From Niastella sp. OAS944 (GTDB taxonomy: Bacteria > Bacteroidota > Bacteroidia > Chitinophagales > Chitinophagaceae): a DNA stretch of 64,000 nt. The translations under genes and the position numbers were made by a program. Below the pieces are notes generated by a model. The model ran no database searches, had not been told where the DNA came from, and saw only the letters and a list, made by a program, of their open reading frames with translations. This document shows, piece by piece, positions 53,191 through 61,704 of this stretch. The stretch lies in NCBI GenBank assembly GCA_024809215.1, contig JANUBW010000001.1, forward strand, positions 1,178,001 to 1,242,000, in the 5' to 3' direction. Each line of letters opens with the position of its first letter. The first letter of the stretch is position 1.

Positions 53191-53777
53191 TTATATTCCA
53201 TTTCTGTATCAATATCCAATTCCCCTCCCTTAAAAGGCACTGAAGCCACTTCCTCAGGAGCCCCCTGTATTATCTTCCTCGCCCCTGTGTCGCCCTGCAA
53301 ATCAAGCAGTTGTGCGAAATGGGTTGCAGAGAACAGGGCTGGAATGCCCAGCGTGCCGGCATAGGAGCTGGCGATTATCGACTTATGGCTTTTTTGCCGT
53401 TCATTGATGAGATCGAGCAGCAAACCGGGTGAAACATAGGGCTGATCGCAAACCATAAAGATCACCTGGTCGGGCGACGGCGTGCGGTTGAGCAGCGCCT
53501 GCAAACCGCACCTTATAGAGGAGGCAATGCCCTGCTCCCACTCAGGATTGAAAACAACATGCACCTGGGTATGATCAATCCCCGCTGCCAGCTGATCGGC
53601 ATTACAACCGGTGACTACTACCGGTTGCGTGGTAATGGTAAGCGCCGTTTCTACCGCATGTTGCAACAATGTTTTACCCTGCCAGGGCAGCAATTGTTTG
53701 GGCCGCCCGAGGCGGGTAGAGGCGCCTGCGGCGAGAATGATAATGTCGGTATGGTAAATGGTACTTGAACTTTGCAT
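53175..53777 (-). CDS. MocA-like molybdenum-cofactor nucleotidyltransferase
   Basis: A 200-residue NTP-transferase-3 protein: ILAAGASTRLGRPKQLLPWQ (nucleotide-binding loop), GCNADQLAAGI, and VIFMVCDQPYVSPGLLLDLI. It should transfer CMP (MocA) or GMP (MobA) to molybdopterin. The neighbouring xdhC and xanthine-dehydrogenase-family genes favour the cytidylyl type. The last residues are encoded by a word repeat, so the C-terminus may have been changed. Confidence 0.88.
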   Translation of the reverse strand: MQSSSTIYHTDIIILAAGASTRLGRPKQLLPWQGKTLLQHAVETALTITTQPVVVTGCNADQLAAGIDHTQVHVVFNPEWEQGIASSIRCGLQALLNRTPSPDQVIFMVCDQPYVSPGLLLDLINERQKSHKSIIASSYAGTLGIPALFSATHFAQLLDLQGDTGARKIIQGAPEEVASVPFKGGELDIDTEMEYNRLIS

Positions 53778-53814
53778 TGTATTAGTTATTGTCTAACTCT
53801 TTTTAAGAATCAAT

Positions 53815-53850
53815 TTCAAGTTCTTAGTTCTCAGTTTTTGGTTCATGGGG
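53815..53850. repeat. Short word repeat AGTTCTTAGTTCTCAG
   Basis: CAAGTTCTTAGTTCTCAGTTTT, quoted here as AGTTCTTAGTTCTCAGTTTT, the same 20-mer as at 16767-16786. It lies 38 bp upstream of the mocA-like gene. Confidence 0.6.
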
Positions 53851-53924
53851 CTTTTCCTCTTCAACTAAACCACTAAATTCTCATTCTTCACTCAACCAAA
53901 ACCTGACCGTGATCATTTTTCACC

Positions 53925-54440
53925 CCCTTTCTATAAATCATTTTGCAATTTCTATCGCTCATTCGTCATTTTCTATAAACCATTCGCTGAATTCTATTGA
54001 ACATTTGCAATATTCTATAAGCAGTTGAGCGAATTCTATAAATCATTCGTCATTTTCTATAAACCATTCGTTGAATTCTATTGAACATTTGCAATATTCT
54101 ATAAGCAGTTGAGCGAATTCTATTACTCATTCGTTATTTTCTATAAGCAATTCGCCGAATTCTATTAAACATTTGCAGTTTTCTAAAAGCAATTCGCTAA
54201 ATTCTATTAAACATGTACAGAATTCTATAAGCAATTGAGCGAATTCTATATAAAAAGTGCTGAGTGCACTACTACTTTTGCTAAATGTTCTACTGAATTT
54301 GTCAAATGAGCAACTGAAATCAGGCGATAGACTACTAAAATCAGCAAAAGCACTTCTAAATTTGATAAAAGCATTATAGAATTCGAAAAACAGACTACTC
54401 AAATCACCAAATGGCTAACTGAAATCGATAAATCAACCGG
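53925..54440. repeat. Array of about 24 units with a strict 21-bp period
   Basis: The CTAT of the core TTCTAT recurs at 53931, 53952, 53973, 53994, 54015, 54036, 54057, 54078, 54099, 54120, 54141, 54162, 54183, 54204, 54225 and 54246, always 21 bp apart. A typical unit is CATTCGTCATTTTCTATAAAC. From 54250 to 54440 the units diverge (core CTACTGAAAT) but keep the step. It lies between xdhC and the mocA-like gene. One minus-strand frame reads as heptads (LLIEFSE, CLIEFGE) but has in-frame stops. There are no unique spacers, so it is not CRISPR. Confidence 0.92.
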
Positions 54441-54451
54441 CAAAACACACT

Positions 54452-54483
54452 CTTCAACTATTCAACTCGTCAACTCGTTAACT
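54452..54483. repeat. Short word repeat CAACTCGTCAACTCG
   Basis: TTCAACTATTCAACTCGTCA, ACTCGTTAACTAAC; same word type as 49885-49929. It overlaps the xdhC stop codon. Confidence 0.6.
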
Positions 54484-55635
54484 AACTTTCACCTCCTCAA
54501 TCTCCTTTTCCACCCGCGGATGAATGGTATCGGCACTATTGCGTAACGATTCGCCATTGCGGCCGGCAATCACTGCCTTTATTTCTGAAACAATGGCCAG
54601 GGCGATCTCTTCCGCATTTTCGGCGCCTATATTTAAGCCAACAGGTCCATATACCGCGGTCAATTGTTCGGGTGTTGGTTCAATACCTTCGGCCTTTAAT
54701 TCATCCAACATCCGCACCAGTTTTTTACGTGGTCCCAGCATACCAATATAGGTAATACGTTGCGTAAGCAACTGACGAAATATTTTAAGATCGTAATTAT
54801 AATTATGCGTCATTAACACAAAAACAGTTTGCGCATCAACAGTGATCTGCGGCAGCACCGCATCTGATTTTGCAACCAGCACCTGGTTGGCTGTAGGAAA
54901 GCGTGCTGCTGTTGCATAAGCCGGCCGTCCATCGGCTACCGTTACCTGCCAGCCGAGTAAATGCGACATTTGCGCCACCGGTATGGCATCATTGCCTGCG
55001 CCAATGATCACCAGTGAAACGGCAGGTTTTATCAATTCAATAAACGCCGTGTATTGTTTGTTTTCTGCAATGTATGTTTTGGTGGCCGACACCTGGTTTA
55101 TAAAAGCGGTGCGGGCATCGGTGGTGAGTGCCTGTTGCAATGCATCGCTGTTCATGCGGGCCGTTATAGTTTCACCAGGCAATTGCAATAAACAGGTACC
55201 GGGCTGCACTTCGCGCCGGTCGTTTAGTGAAAAAAGCATTACCAGCACGGCGTGTTGCCGTTGGCTGCTGATGGTCTTTAATAATTGTATGGGATTATTG
55301 GTCTGCGCCGGTAATATAGGTTCTATAACAATATGAATAATGCCTTCGCACCCAAGGCCAACACCCAGTTTGGCATCATCCTCATCGGTTGTATCGTAGG
55401 TTACCAGCATGGGCTGCTGCCGTTCCATCACCAGCAGGGCCTTGCGTAAAGCATCGCCTTCCAGGCAACCGCCACTGATGGCGCCGGTCAGTTGTCCGTC
55501 CTGGGTAATGAGCATACGTGCGCCGGGCCGCCGGTACGATGAGCCCTGCACATGCACCACTGTGGCCAGTGCCGTTTGCTTTCCCTTTTGTTGCGCCTCC
55601 TCAAAGGCCTGTATAATGGCCTGTATTTCTTTCAT
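54478..55635 (-). CDS. XdhC/CoxF-family molybdenum-hydroxylase maturation factor
   Basis: A 385-residue XdhC-family protein: TALATVVHVQGSSYRRPGAR, GAISGGCLEGD in the N-terminal domain and a Rossmann domain (LVIIGAGNDAIPVAQMSHLL; FVLMTHNYNYDLKIF; YIGMLGPRKK). It binds Moco and helps sulfuration and insertion into xanthine-dehydrogenase-type enzymes. It is divergent from the IorAB-type hydroxylase genes, which are its likely client. Confidence 0.92.
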   Translation of the reverse strand: MKEIQAIIQAFEEAQQKGKQTALATVVHVQGSSYRRPGARMLITQDGQLTGAISGGCLEGDALRKALLVMERQQPMLVTYDTTDEDDAKLGVGLGCEGIIHIVIEPILPAQTNNPIQLLKTISSQRQHAVLVMLFSLNDRREVQPGTCLLQLPGETITARMNSDALQQALTTDARTAFINQVSATKTYIAENKQYTAFIELIKPAVSLVIIGAGNDAIPVAQMSHLLGWQVTVADGRPAYATAARFPTANQVLVAKSDAVLPQITVDAQTVFVLMTHNYNYDLKIFRQLLTQRITYIGMLGPRKKLVRMLDELKAEGIEPTPEQLTAVYGPVGLNIGAENAEEIALAIVSEIKAVIAGRNGESLRNSADTIHPRVEKEIEEVKVS

Positions 55636-55810
55636 ATAAAATTCTTTTTACTACAACTTCTTCATTAAAGTTACAACAGTTGGTACACATAATTTAACGC
55701 AAATTCGACCAACGGCGTTGGACTGATTTTGATCACAATTAGAATAAATTATTAGGAAGCCGTACCGGCGCCGTCGTAACTTAATACCCACTTTAAAATC
55801 ACCCTTTTTT

Positions 55811-56293
55811 ATGGCTTCCTACAAACTCAGTATAAACGGCGGTTCCTACGCAGTAGAAGCTGATCCCAAAATGCCCCTGTTATGGGTGCTGCGCGATCTG
55901 TTGAATTTAACCGGCACAAAATATGGTTGCGGCATGGCGCAATGCGGCGCCTGCACCGTGCATTTAAATGGTAATGCCATTCGCTCCTGCTCCATGCCCG
56001 TTTCGGCAGTTGGCAATCAAAAAATAACCACCATTGAAGGGTTAAGCACCGATAACTCCAATGCCGTACAACAGGCCTGGATAGCAGAACAGGTGCCGCA
56101 ATGCGGGTATTGCCAAACCGGACAGATCATGTCGGCCGCGGCATTGCTGAAACGCAATCCCAACCCAACCGATCGCGATATTGACCTGGCCATGCTGGGC
56201 AATATTTGCCGCTGCGGAACTTACCCGCGCATTCGCAAAGCCATTCATAAAGCCGCCGCCATGATGAAACAACCACCGGCAAAAAGTTTTTAA
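55811..56293 (+). CDS. [2Fe-2S] subunit of an IorA-type molybdenum hydroxylase
   Basis: A 160-residue protein with two [2Fe-2S] sites: plant-type C40, C45, C48 and C60 ([15 protein letters not shown]), and C98, C101, C133 and C135 ([19 protein letters not shown]). It passes electrons from the Mo site, as in isoquinoline 1-oxidoreductase and related two-subunit aldehyde or N-heterocycle oxidising enzymes. It has no signal; it should be exported with its Tat-carrying partner 19 bp downstream. Confidence 0.94.
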   Translation: MASYKLSINGGSYAVEADPKMPLLWVLRDLLNLTGTKYGCGMAQCGACTVHLNGNAIRSCSMPVSAVGNQKITTIEGLSTDNSNAVQQAWIAEQVPQCGYCQTGQIMSAAALLKRNPNPTDRDIDLAMLGNICRCGTYPRIRKAIHKAAAMMKQPPAKSF

Positions 56294-56312
56294 AAGTTAA
56301 CCAATCTGTGTT

Positions 56313-58478
56313 ATGCAACCATCAAATTCAATCAACCGCCGCGCCTTTCTTAAACTAAGCAGTTTTACCGGCGCAGCGCTTACCATAGGATTTTATTTTC
56401 CTGCACTGGCAGCTGAAGATGCCTCCATTGTTACAGCAGCAACTGCCAACAACCTGGGCATTGCATTAAACGCATTTATTACTATTGATAAAACAGGTAA
56501 AGTATCGCTTGTAAATCACCGCGCCGAAATGGGTCAGGGTGCTTTTCAGGCAGTGCCGCAAATGATAGCTGAAGAACTGGAAGTGTCGCTCGACCAGGTA
56601 TCGATCGTATTTGGCCCGGGCCATCAAAGCAAGTACGGTGGCAGTCAAATCACCGGTGGCAGTAGTACCGTTCGTGGCGCCTATAAACATTTATTAAGGA
56701 CCGGCGCTACTGCCCGCGAAATGCTTATTGAAGCAGCCGCTAAAAAATGGGGCGTACCAAAAGAAGAATGTTATGCAAAGAACGGCGAGGTCATTCACCG
56801 CACCAGCAACAAAAAGCTCGGCTATGGCGAACTGGTAGAAGAAGCCGCAAAACTTACGCCGCCCAAACAGGTAACATTAAAAGCAAGAAAAGATTACACC
56901 ATTATAGGTAAACCTTTGCCCCGGCAGGATACGCCGGCCAAAGTATATGGTAAAGCAGAATTTGGTCTCGATAAAAAATTACCGGGAATGCTATATGCCG
57001 TGGTAGAACGCAGTCCGCACTTTTTAGGTAAAGTAAAAAGTTATGACGACAGCGCCGTAAAGAACATGCCCGGGGTGAAACACGTTATCAAAGTGCAAAT
57101 GCCGGTGTTCAATACTGTTAGGGAAGGTATAGCCATTATTGCGGATAATACCTGGGCCGCCATGCAGGCCCGTAAAGCATTGAAAGTAGAATGGGATATC
57201 ACCGGTTTCGAACACCTGGATACCGCCGCATTGTTCAACCGCATGAAAGAAGACCTGAAAAAGCCGGGTCTTTCGCAACGTACCGGCGGCAATTTTGAAG
57301 CAACCTTTGCCAAAGCTTCAAAAAAAGTAGAGGCCATTTATGAAACGCCCTATGAAGCACACGCCTGTATGGAACCACTGAACTGTGTAGCCGATGTAAA
57401 AGATAATACCTGTGAAATATGGGGCCCCATTCAGGGGCCCGATTGGATACAACGCGACCTGGCCGACCGGTTGAAAATGCCCATAGATAATATAACCGTG
57501 CATATGACCTTTTTAGGCGGCGGTTTTGGCCGCAAGGCGTTTACCGATTATACCACCGAAGCGGCGCTGATAAGTAAGGAAATAAAAGCCCCTGTTCAGG
57601 TAGTATGGACGCGTGAAGATGATTTAACACAGGGGCCTTTCAGGCCCGGCGCTATGTATGAATGCAAAGCCGGGTTGAACAACGGCCGCATTGCCGCCTT
57701 TCAAACAAAGATGGCTGCGCAGAATATGGGCCACCAAAATCCGGGCGCCGATAAAAGCAGTTTTAACGACAGCACCACCGAAGGATTGCCCGAACCATAT
57801 TTCAATTCAATTGATCATTATAGTTTTTCAGATGTTCCTACCGAATCAACTATTCCTGTTATGTGGTGGCGTTCGGTATATTCATCGACCAACGCATTTG
57901 CCTATGAAAGTTTTATTGACGAACTGGCATTGGCAGCCGAAAAAGACCCCATCGATTTCAGACGCGTACACCTGCGCGATGAACGCCACCTGGCCATTCT
58001 TGATAAACTGGAAGAAATAACCGGTTGGAAAACAAAGGGTAAAAATTCGGGTTGGGGCCTGGCCCTTACCGAATGTTTTAAAAGCATTGTGGGCGAAGCG
58101 GTAAAAGTATCGAAACAGGCCGATGGCAAATTAAAGATCGATCGTATAGTAGCCGTTATGGATTGCGGCTGGTATGTGAATCCCGATATTATAAAAGCAC
58201 AGGTTGAAGGCAGCATTGTTATGGCGTTGGGCGCAGCCACAATACATGCTACCAATTTTGCCGATGGAAAAGCTGTTGAAACAAATTTTCATCAATACCG
58301 TATGCCACGTATAAACGATGTGCCGGATATTGAAATTTACATAATGGAAAACGAAGAAAAACCGGGTGGTGTGGGCGAACCGGGGCTGCCTCCCTTTGCG
58401 CCTGCATTGTGTAATGCTATTTATGATTTAACAGGAAAGCGAATACGAAAATTGCCGTTTAATATGAATGAGGTGTAA
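56313..58478 (+). CDS. Molybdopterin-binding subunit of an IorB-type hydroxylase
   Basis: A 721-residue protein of the xanthine-dehydrogenase family. The N-terminus SINRRAFLKLSSFTGAALTI is a Tat signal, so the complex should act in the periplasm. Moco-binding motifs include GQGAFQAVPQMIAEEL, GGGFGRKAFTDY, MWWRSVYSS and GGVGEPGLPP with the catalytic Glu. There is no FAD subunit, so electrons probably go to a cytochrome, as in IorAB-type enzymes. The substrate (aldehyde or N-heterocycle) is unknown. It is coupled to the [2Fe-2S] gene and faces the Moco cluster. Confidence 0.93.
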   Translation: MQPSNSINRRAFLKLSSFTGAALTIGFYFPALAAEDASIVTAATANNLGIALNAFITIDKTGKVSLVNHRAEMGQGAFQAVPQMIAEELEVSLDQVSIVFGPGHQSKYGGSQITGGSSTVRGAYKHLLRTGATAREMLIEAAAKKWGVPKEECYAKNGEVIHRTSNKKLGYGELVEEAAKLTPPKQVTLKARKDYTIIGKPLPRQDTPAKVYGKAEFGLDKKLPGMLYAVVERSPHFLGKVKSYDDSAVKNMPGVKHVIKVQMPVFNTVREGIAIIADNTWAAMQARKALKVEWDITGFEHLDTAALFNRMKEDLKKPGLSQRTGGNFEATFAKASKKVEAIYETPYEAHACMEPLNCVADVKDNTCEIWGPIQGPDWIQRDLADRLKMPIDNITVHMTFLGGGFGRKAFTDYTTEAALISKEIKAPVQVVWTREDDLTQGPFRPGAMYECKAGLNNGRIAAFQTKMAAQNMGHQNPGADKSSFNDSTTEGLPEPYFNSIDHYSFSDVPTESTIPVMWWRSVYSSTNAFAYESFIDELALAAEKDPIDFRRVHLRDERHLAILDKLEEITGWKTKGKNSGWGLALTECFKSIVGEAVKVSKQADGKLKIDRIVAVMDCGWYVNPDIIKAQVEGSIVMALGAATIHATNFADGKAVETNFHQYRMPRINDVPDIEIYIMENEEKPGGVGEPGLPPFAPALCNAIYDLTGKRIRKLPFNMNEV

Positions 58479-58562
58479 AGAACGAAGTACCAGAAGCAAC
58501 AAAAAATTCAAATTCTTAACCACAAATTCACGTGATAGTATGACACAATAAAATATCTCTTT

Positions 58563-58570
58563 TATATTTG
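58563..58570 (+). promoter_or_regulatory. Promoter -7 box of the Gfo/Idh-like gene
   Basis: TATATTTG matches TAnnTTTG, 28 nt upstream of the TTG start codon. Confidence 0.55.
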
Positions 58571-58597
58571 CTTCTTTTTTAATTAATAACCTGACTT

Positions 58598-59788
58598 TTG
58601 AACCCCAAACCAACAACTACTGCCCGCCGGCAATTCATTAAGAATGCCGCAATTCTGGTACCGACTATTACATTATTTCCATCGTGGTTAACCGCATCAA
58701 ATGGTTCACGGCTACGTATAGCGCTTATTGGCGCCGGTGCGTGGGGACAGCAATACCTGCAGGCAGCATTACAACATAAAGAAATTTATGTAAGCGCCAT
58801 TTGCGAGCACGATGCTGCGGCCATTCAACAAATAAAACAAATCTTTAATAAAGCAGGTATTGCGTTACCTGCTTTTTATAATGAGGGTTCGGCAGACTAT
58901 AAAAAGCTGCTTGCCCGCACCGATGTAGATGCCGTGATTATTGCCACACCCTGGCATATACATTACGAAATAGCCAAAGCCGCCTTACTGGCCGGCAAAC
59001 ACGTAGCCTGTGGCCCCATTATGGGCAGCACTATTGAAGAACATTGGGATATTGTAAACACCAGTAAACAAACCGGTAAACAATATGTAACGCTCGATGA
59101 GCAAAGCTATCGCCGCGATCTGATGGCTATTACCTGCATGATAACGGAAGGTAAGCTGGGCGAGCTGAAAACCATTCATGCCGGTGCAGGCTATTCGCCA
59201 CTACAGGCAGAGCAGGGTGCTACTCCCTACCCTGTTTACCCCGCAACTGCCACCGCTAATTTGTTAGGTATATCTTCAGCGAATCGATATACTTCTATGC
59301 GTATACAACAGCATCAGCAGGATTGTGTTATTACGAAAGTGAATCCCAAAACCAAAACCTCTTATCAGTTTGTAACCTCCGGTTTGGCAAGCACCATTTG
59401 CCTGGAAACCAGCAATGGTCAATCGGTTTTATTACAATCCAATTTCAATACAGAGCAACACATTTCAACCGGATTTTGGTTACAGGCAACCGGCGGTAGC
59501 TGGAAGGATATTTGGGAATGGGTAAACGTAACCGGTGGAAATGCAGTTCGCCTTGATCTGGGTGACAATCATCCTTACCTGATTAACAGCCTTGCCCAAT
59601 ATAAACAGGCGCCTGGTCAGGAAAACGTAGCCCTGATGTTGAACGATTTTGTGAAAACCGTGCAACAGCCTGCTACCGGGCACCCACCAGTATGCGTAGC
59701 TGCAACCAACAGTGTAATAGGAACGCTGGCGACTATGTCGGCCCGGCAGCATGGCACAACCATTCAATTCCCAAACTTTTATTCATAA
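58598..59788 (+). CDS. Tat-exported Gfo/Idh/MocA-like protein lacking the EKP motif
   Basis: A 396-residue protein starting with TTG (the only start that keeps the Tat signal TARRQFIKNAAILVPTITLF). The Rossmann motif GAGAWGQQYL is present near residue 45. The conserved EKP dinucleotide-binding and catalytic motif of the family is replaced: KHVACGPIMG (134-143) has G139-P140-I141. Hydride-transfer function is therefore doubtful. The Tat signal suggests that it is folded, perhaps with cofactor, before export to the periplasm. It follows the hydroxylase genes but has its own promoter box. Confidence 0.83.
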   Translation: MNPKPTTTARRQFIKNAAILVPTITLFPSWLTASNGSRLRIALIGAGAWGQQYLQAALQHKEIYVSAICEHDAAAIQQIKQIFNKAGIALPAFYNEGSADYKKLLARTDVDAVIIATPWHIHYEIAKAALLAGKHVACGPIMGSTIEEHWDIVNTSKQTGKQYVTLDEQSYRRDLMAITCMITEGKLGELKTIHAGAGYSPLQAEQGATPYPVYPATATANLLGISSANRYTSMRIQQHQQDCVITKVNPKTKTSYQFVTSGLASTICLETSNGQSVLLQSNFNTEQHISTGFWLQATGGSWKDIWEWVNVTGGNAVRLDLGDNHPYLINSLAQYKQAPGQENVALMLNDFVKTVQQPATGHPPVCVAATNSVIGTLATMSARQHGTTIQFPNFYS

Positions 59789-59880
59789 CCCCAAAGTATA
59801 TATACTGTCGCATCCGGCACTCGGCCTGATGCATTCAGCATATTTGTTAAACCCTGTTATTCATACCTTAATTTTTTAGC

Positions 59881-60474
59881 ATGGATCAACCATTATTAGG
59901 CGCGATTCTAATGTTCGCCAGTAATTTCGCACCAAGACACTGGATGTTTTGCCACGGCCAGGTATTGTCAGTAGCCCAAAATACCGCGCTGTTCTCTTTA
60001 TTGGGAGCTACCTATGGCGGAAATGGTTCAACCACTTTCGCACTGCCCGACCTGCGTGGCCGTTTTCCTATTGGTGCTGGTCAGGGTACCGGTTTACCCA
60101 ATATCAACGTAGGCGAAACTTCAGGTGCCGCAACCACTACCCTGCTCATTACTAATATTCCTGCGCATAGCCACACAGCCAATGGTAATGGATTAACAGT
60201 AGCACAATCGGCAAGCACAACCGCTGGTACTACAAACATTCCTGGTAATACCCTGGTGCCTGCTGTACTGCCTTTAATAGGCAGCGGCCCCGGCGCTACT
60301 CCTATTAAAGGGTATGCACCCCAGGACAATAGCACAACCCTGGCATCGAGCCAGGTGAGTGGCACCTTAACAACAGACACTACCGGCGAAGGTCAGCCCT
60401 TTTCAATTATGCCACCGTATGTGGGCATGAACTATATCATTGCCGTACAGGGCATTTTTCCAAGCAGACCCTAA
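59881..60474 (+). CDS. Phage tail-collar domain protein (microcystin-dependent-protein type)
   Basis: A 197-residue protein: LLGAILMFASNFAPRHWMFC, CHGQVLSVAQNTALFSLLGA, TYGGNGSTTFALPDLRGRFP, then PAHSHT and the end FSIMPPYVGMNYIIAVQGIF. This is the tail-collar/MdpB-type pattern, common in Bacteroidota as isolated genes. It may form a trimeric fibre or adhesin-like structure. There are no other phage structural genes around. It is 34 bp upstream of the leaderless binding protein, probably in one transcript. Confidence 0.85.
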   Translation: MDQPLLGAILMFASNFAPRHWMFCHGQVLSVAQNTALFSLLGATYGGNGSTTFALPDLRGRFPIGAGQGTGLPNINVGETSGAATTTLLITNIPAHSHTANGNGLTVAQSASTTAGTTNIPGNTLVPAVLPLIGSGPGATPIKGYAPQDNSTTLASSQVSGTLTTDTTGEGQPFSIMPPYVGMNYIIAVQGIFPSRP

Positions 60475-60508
60475 AATCGATCTTTAACCGTACAATCATT
60501 ATAAGCGC

Positions 60509-61672
60509 ATGACCGCCCCCCTTACCGTTGGTTTCCTCACCCCCTACTCAAGCACCTATCCGTACTATGCGCAGCACCTGTTCACGGGCTGGCTGCTGGG
60601 TATGGAACTTGATCCGGTGCGTCAACGCACCATACAGTTTGTGCAGGAATATACCAACCTGGGCAGTACGAGCGATACAGAAACTGCAGCGCGCAAGCTG
60701 CTTTTCTTCAACCGGGTTGATGTTATATCGGGCTTGATCAGCTATAAAGCCATTCCCGATATGACTCCCCTAATAGACCGCGAGCGAAAACCGGCTTTCT
60801 TTTTCGATATGGGCGAACATGTGCCTTACTTCCCCATGCTGCACCCCGATATTTTTTATGCATCGCACCAGTTATGGCAATCACAATATGCATTGGGTTA
60901 CTGGGCGCAAAAAACGTATGGCAACGGCGGTCATATTATTATGCCCGTTTATGAAGCCGGTTATCATTTGAACAGCACTTTTCAACAGGGCGTAGGCGCA
61001 GCCGGCGGCACACAAATGCAGGTAACGGTAGTTCCCTTCGACCCCAACGACCCCAACCGTATGGAACTGAGCGGCTTTTTCGACCGGCTGGCCAAAGACC
61101 CACCGCCTTATGTACACGCCATCTTTAGTGGCAACCGGGGTATTGTATTCCTTAAAAAATGGTTAGGCAGTGGCTTCCATAAAAAGATACCGTTGCTGGT
61201 TCAGGAAACCATGGCCTACGAAGATATCATTGCCGATATAAAACATATTGACCTGGAGCTTTACACTGCGCAGCAATGGATACGCGAAGCAGAAAGTAAG
61301 CCCAACCAACTATTTGTAAAAAGGTTTGAAAATTTAGCCAAACAACCCGCCAATATCTATTCACTGCTTGGTTATGAGGCCGGCCTTATCTGGAAAGAAA
61401 TATTACCACATGCCCTGAAAAAAAACTGGGACACGGTAAAGGCGCATTTACGCGAAGGGGTTATTGCAGGTCCCCGGGGAGAAAAGAATTTCTTTCCCCA
61501 CTCAGGCTTTGCCCTGCCCACCACCAACATTCTCAAGCTTACAACATCTGGTAACAAAACGCACAAACTGATTCTCGACCAGGGAAAAGGGATGCGTTTC
61601 GATGCACAGGAATTTGAACTTATACATCGGGAAAGCGATTCTGGCTGGCAAAACCCCTTTCTGTGTTATTAA
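60509..61672 (+). CDS. Leaderless type-I periplasmic-binding-fold protein
   Basis: A 387-residue protein resembling branched-chain amino acid / amide-binding proteins (LivJ/AmiC type): TVGFLTPYSSTYPYYAQHLF, DTETAARKLLFFNRVDVISG, LISYKAIPDMTPLI, IYSLLGYEAGLIWKE. It begins MTAPLTVGFL directly at the first beta strand and has no signal peptide; an earlier start is not available in frame. It should be cytoplasmic or exported without a Sec leader. There are no ABC permease genes around. It may sense a ligand and work with the tail-collar protein; that is inference. Confidence 0.75.
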   Translation: MTAPLTVGFLTPYSSTYPYYAQHLFTGWLLGMELDPVRQRTIQFVQEYTNLGSTSDTETAARKLLFFNRVDVISGLISYKAIPDMTPLIDRERKPAFFFDMGEHVPYFPMLHPDIFYASHQLWQSQYALGYWAQKTYGNGGHIIMPVYEAGYHLNSTFQQGVGAAGGTQMQVTVVPFDPNDPNRMELSGFFDRLAKDPPPYVHAIFSGNRGIVFLKKWLGSGFHKKIPLLVQETMAYEDIIADIKHIDLELYTAQQWIREAESKPNQLFVKRFENLAKQPANIYSLLGYEAGLIWKEILPHALKKNWDTVKAHLREGVIAGPRGEKNFFPHSGFALPTTNILKLTTSGNKTHKLILDQGKGMRFDAQEFELIHRESDSGWQNPFLCY

Positions 61673-61704
61673 ATTAATAATCTGCTGTATAAGCCTTTGT
61701 TCCA

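Noticed and set aside
54127-54402. 91-residue heptad open frame in the 21-bp array
   Set aside because: It needs a TTG start, the same heptads continue beyond its stop with further stops every few units, and the 21-bp DNA period explains the pattern without coding.
53925-54440. Possible CRISPR array
   Set aside because: Units are contiguous 21-mers without unique spacers, and there are no cas genes in the window.
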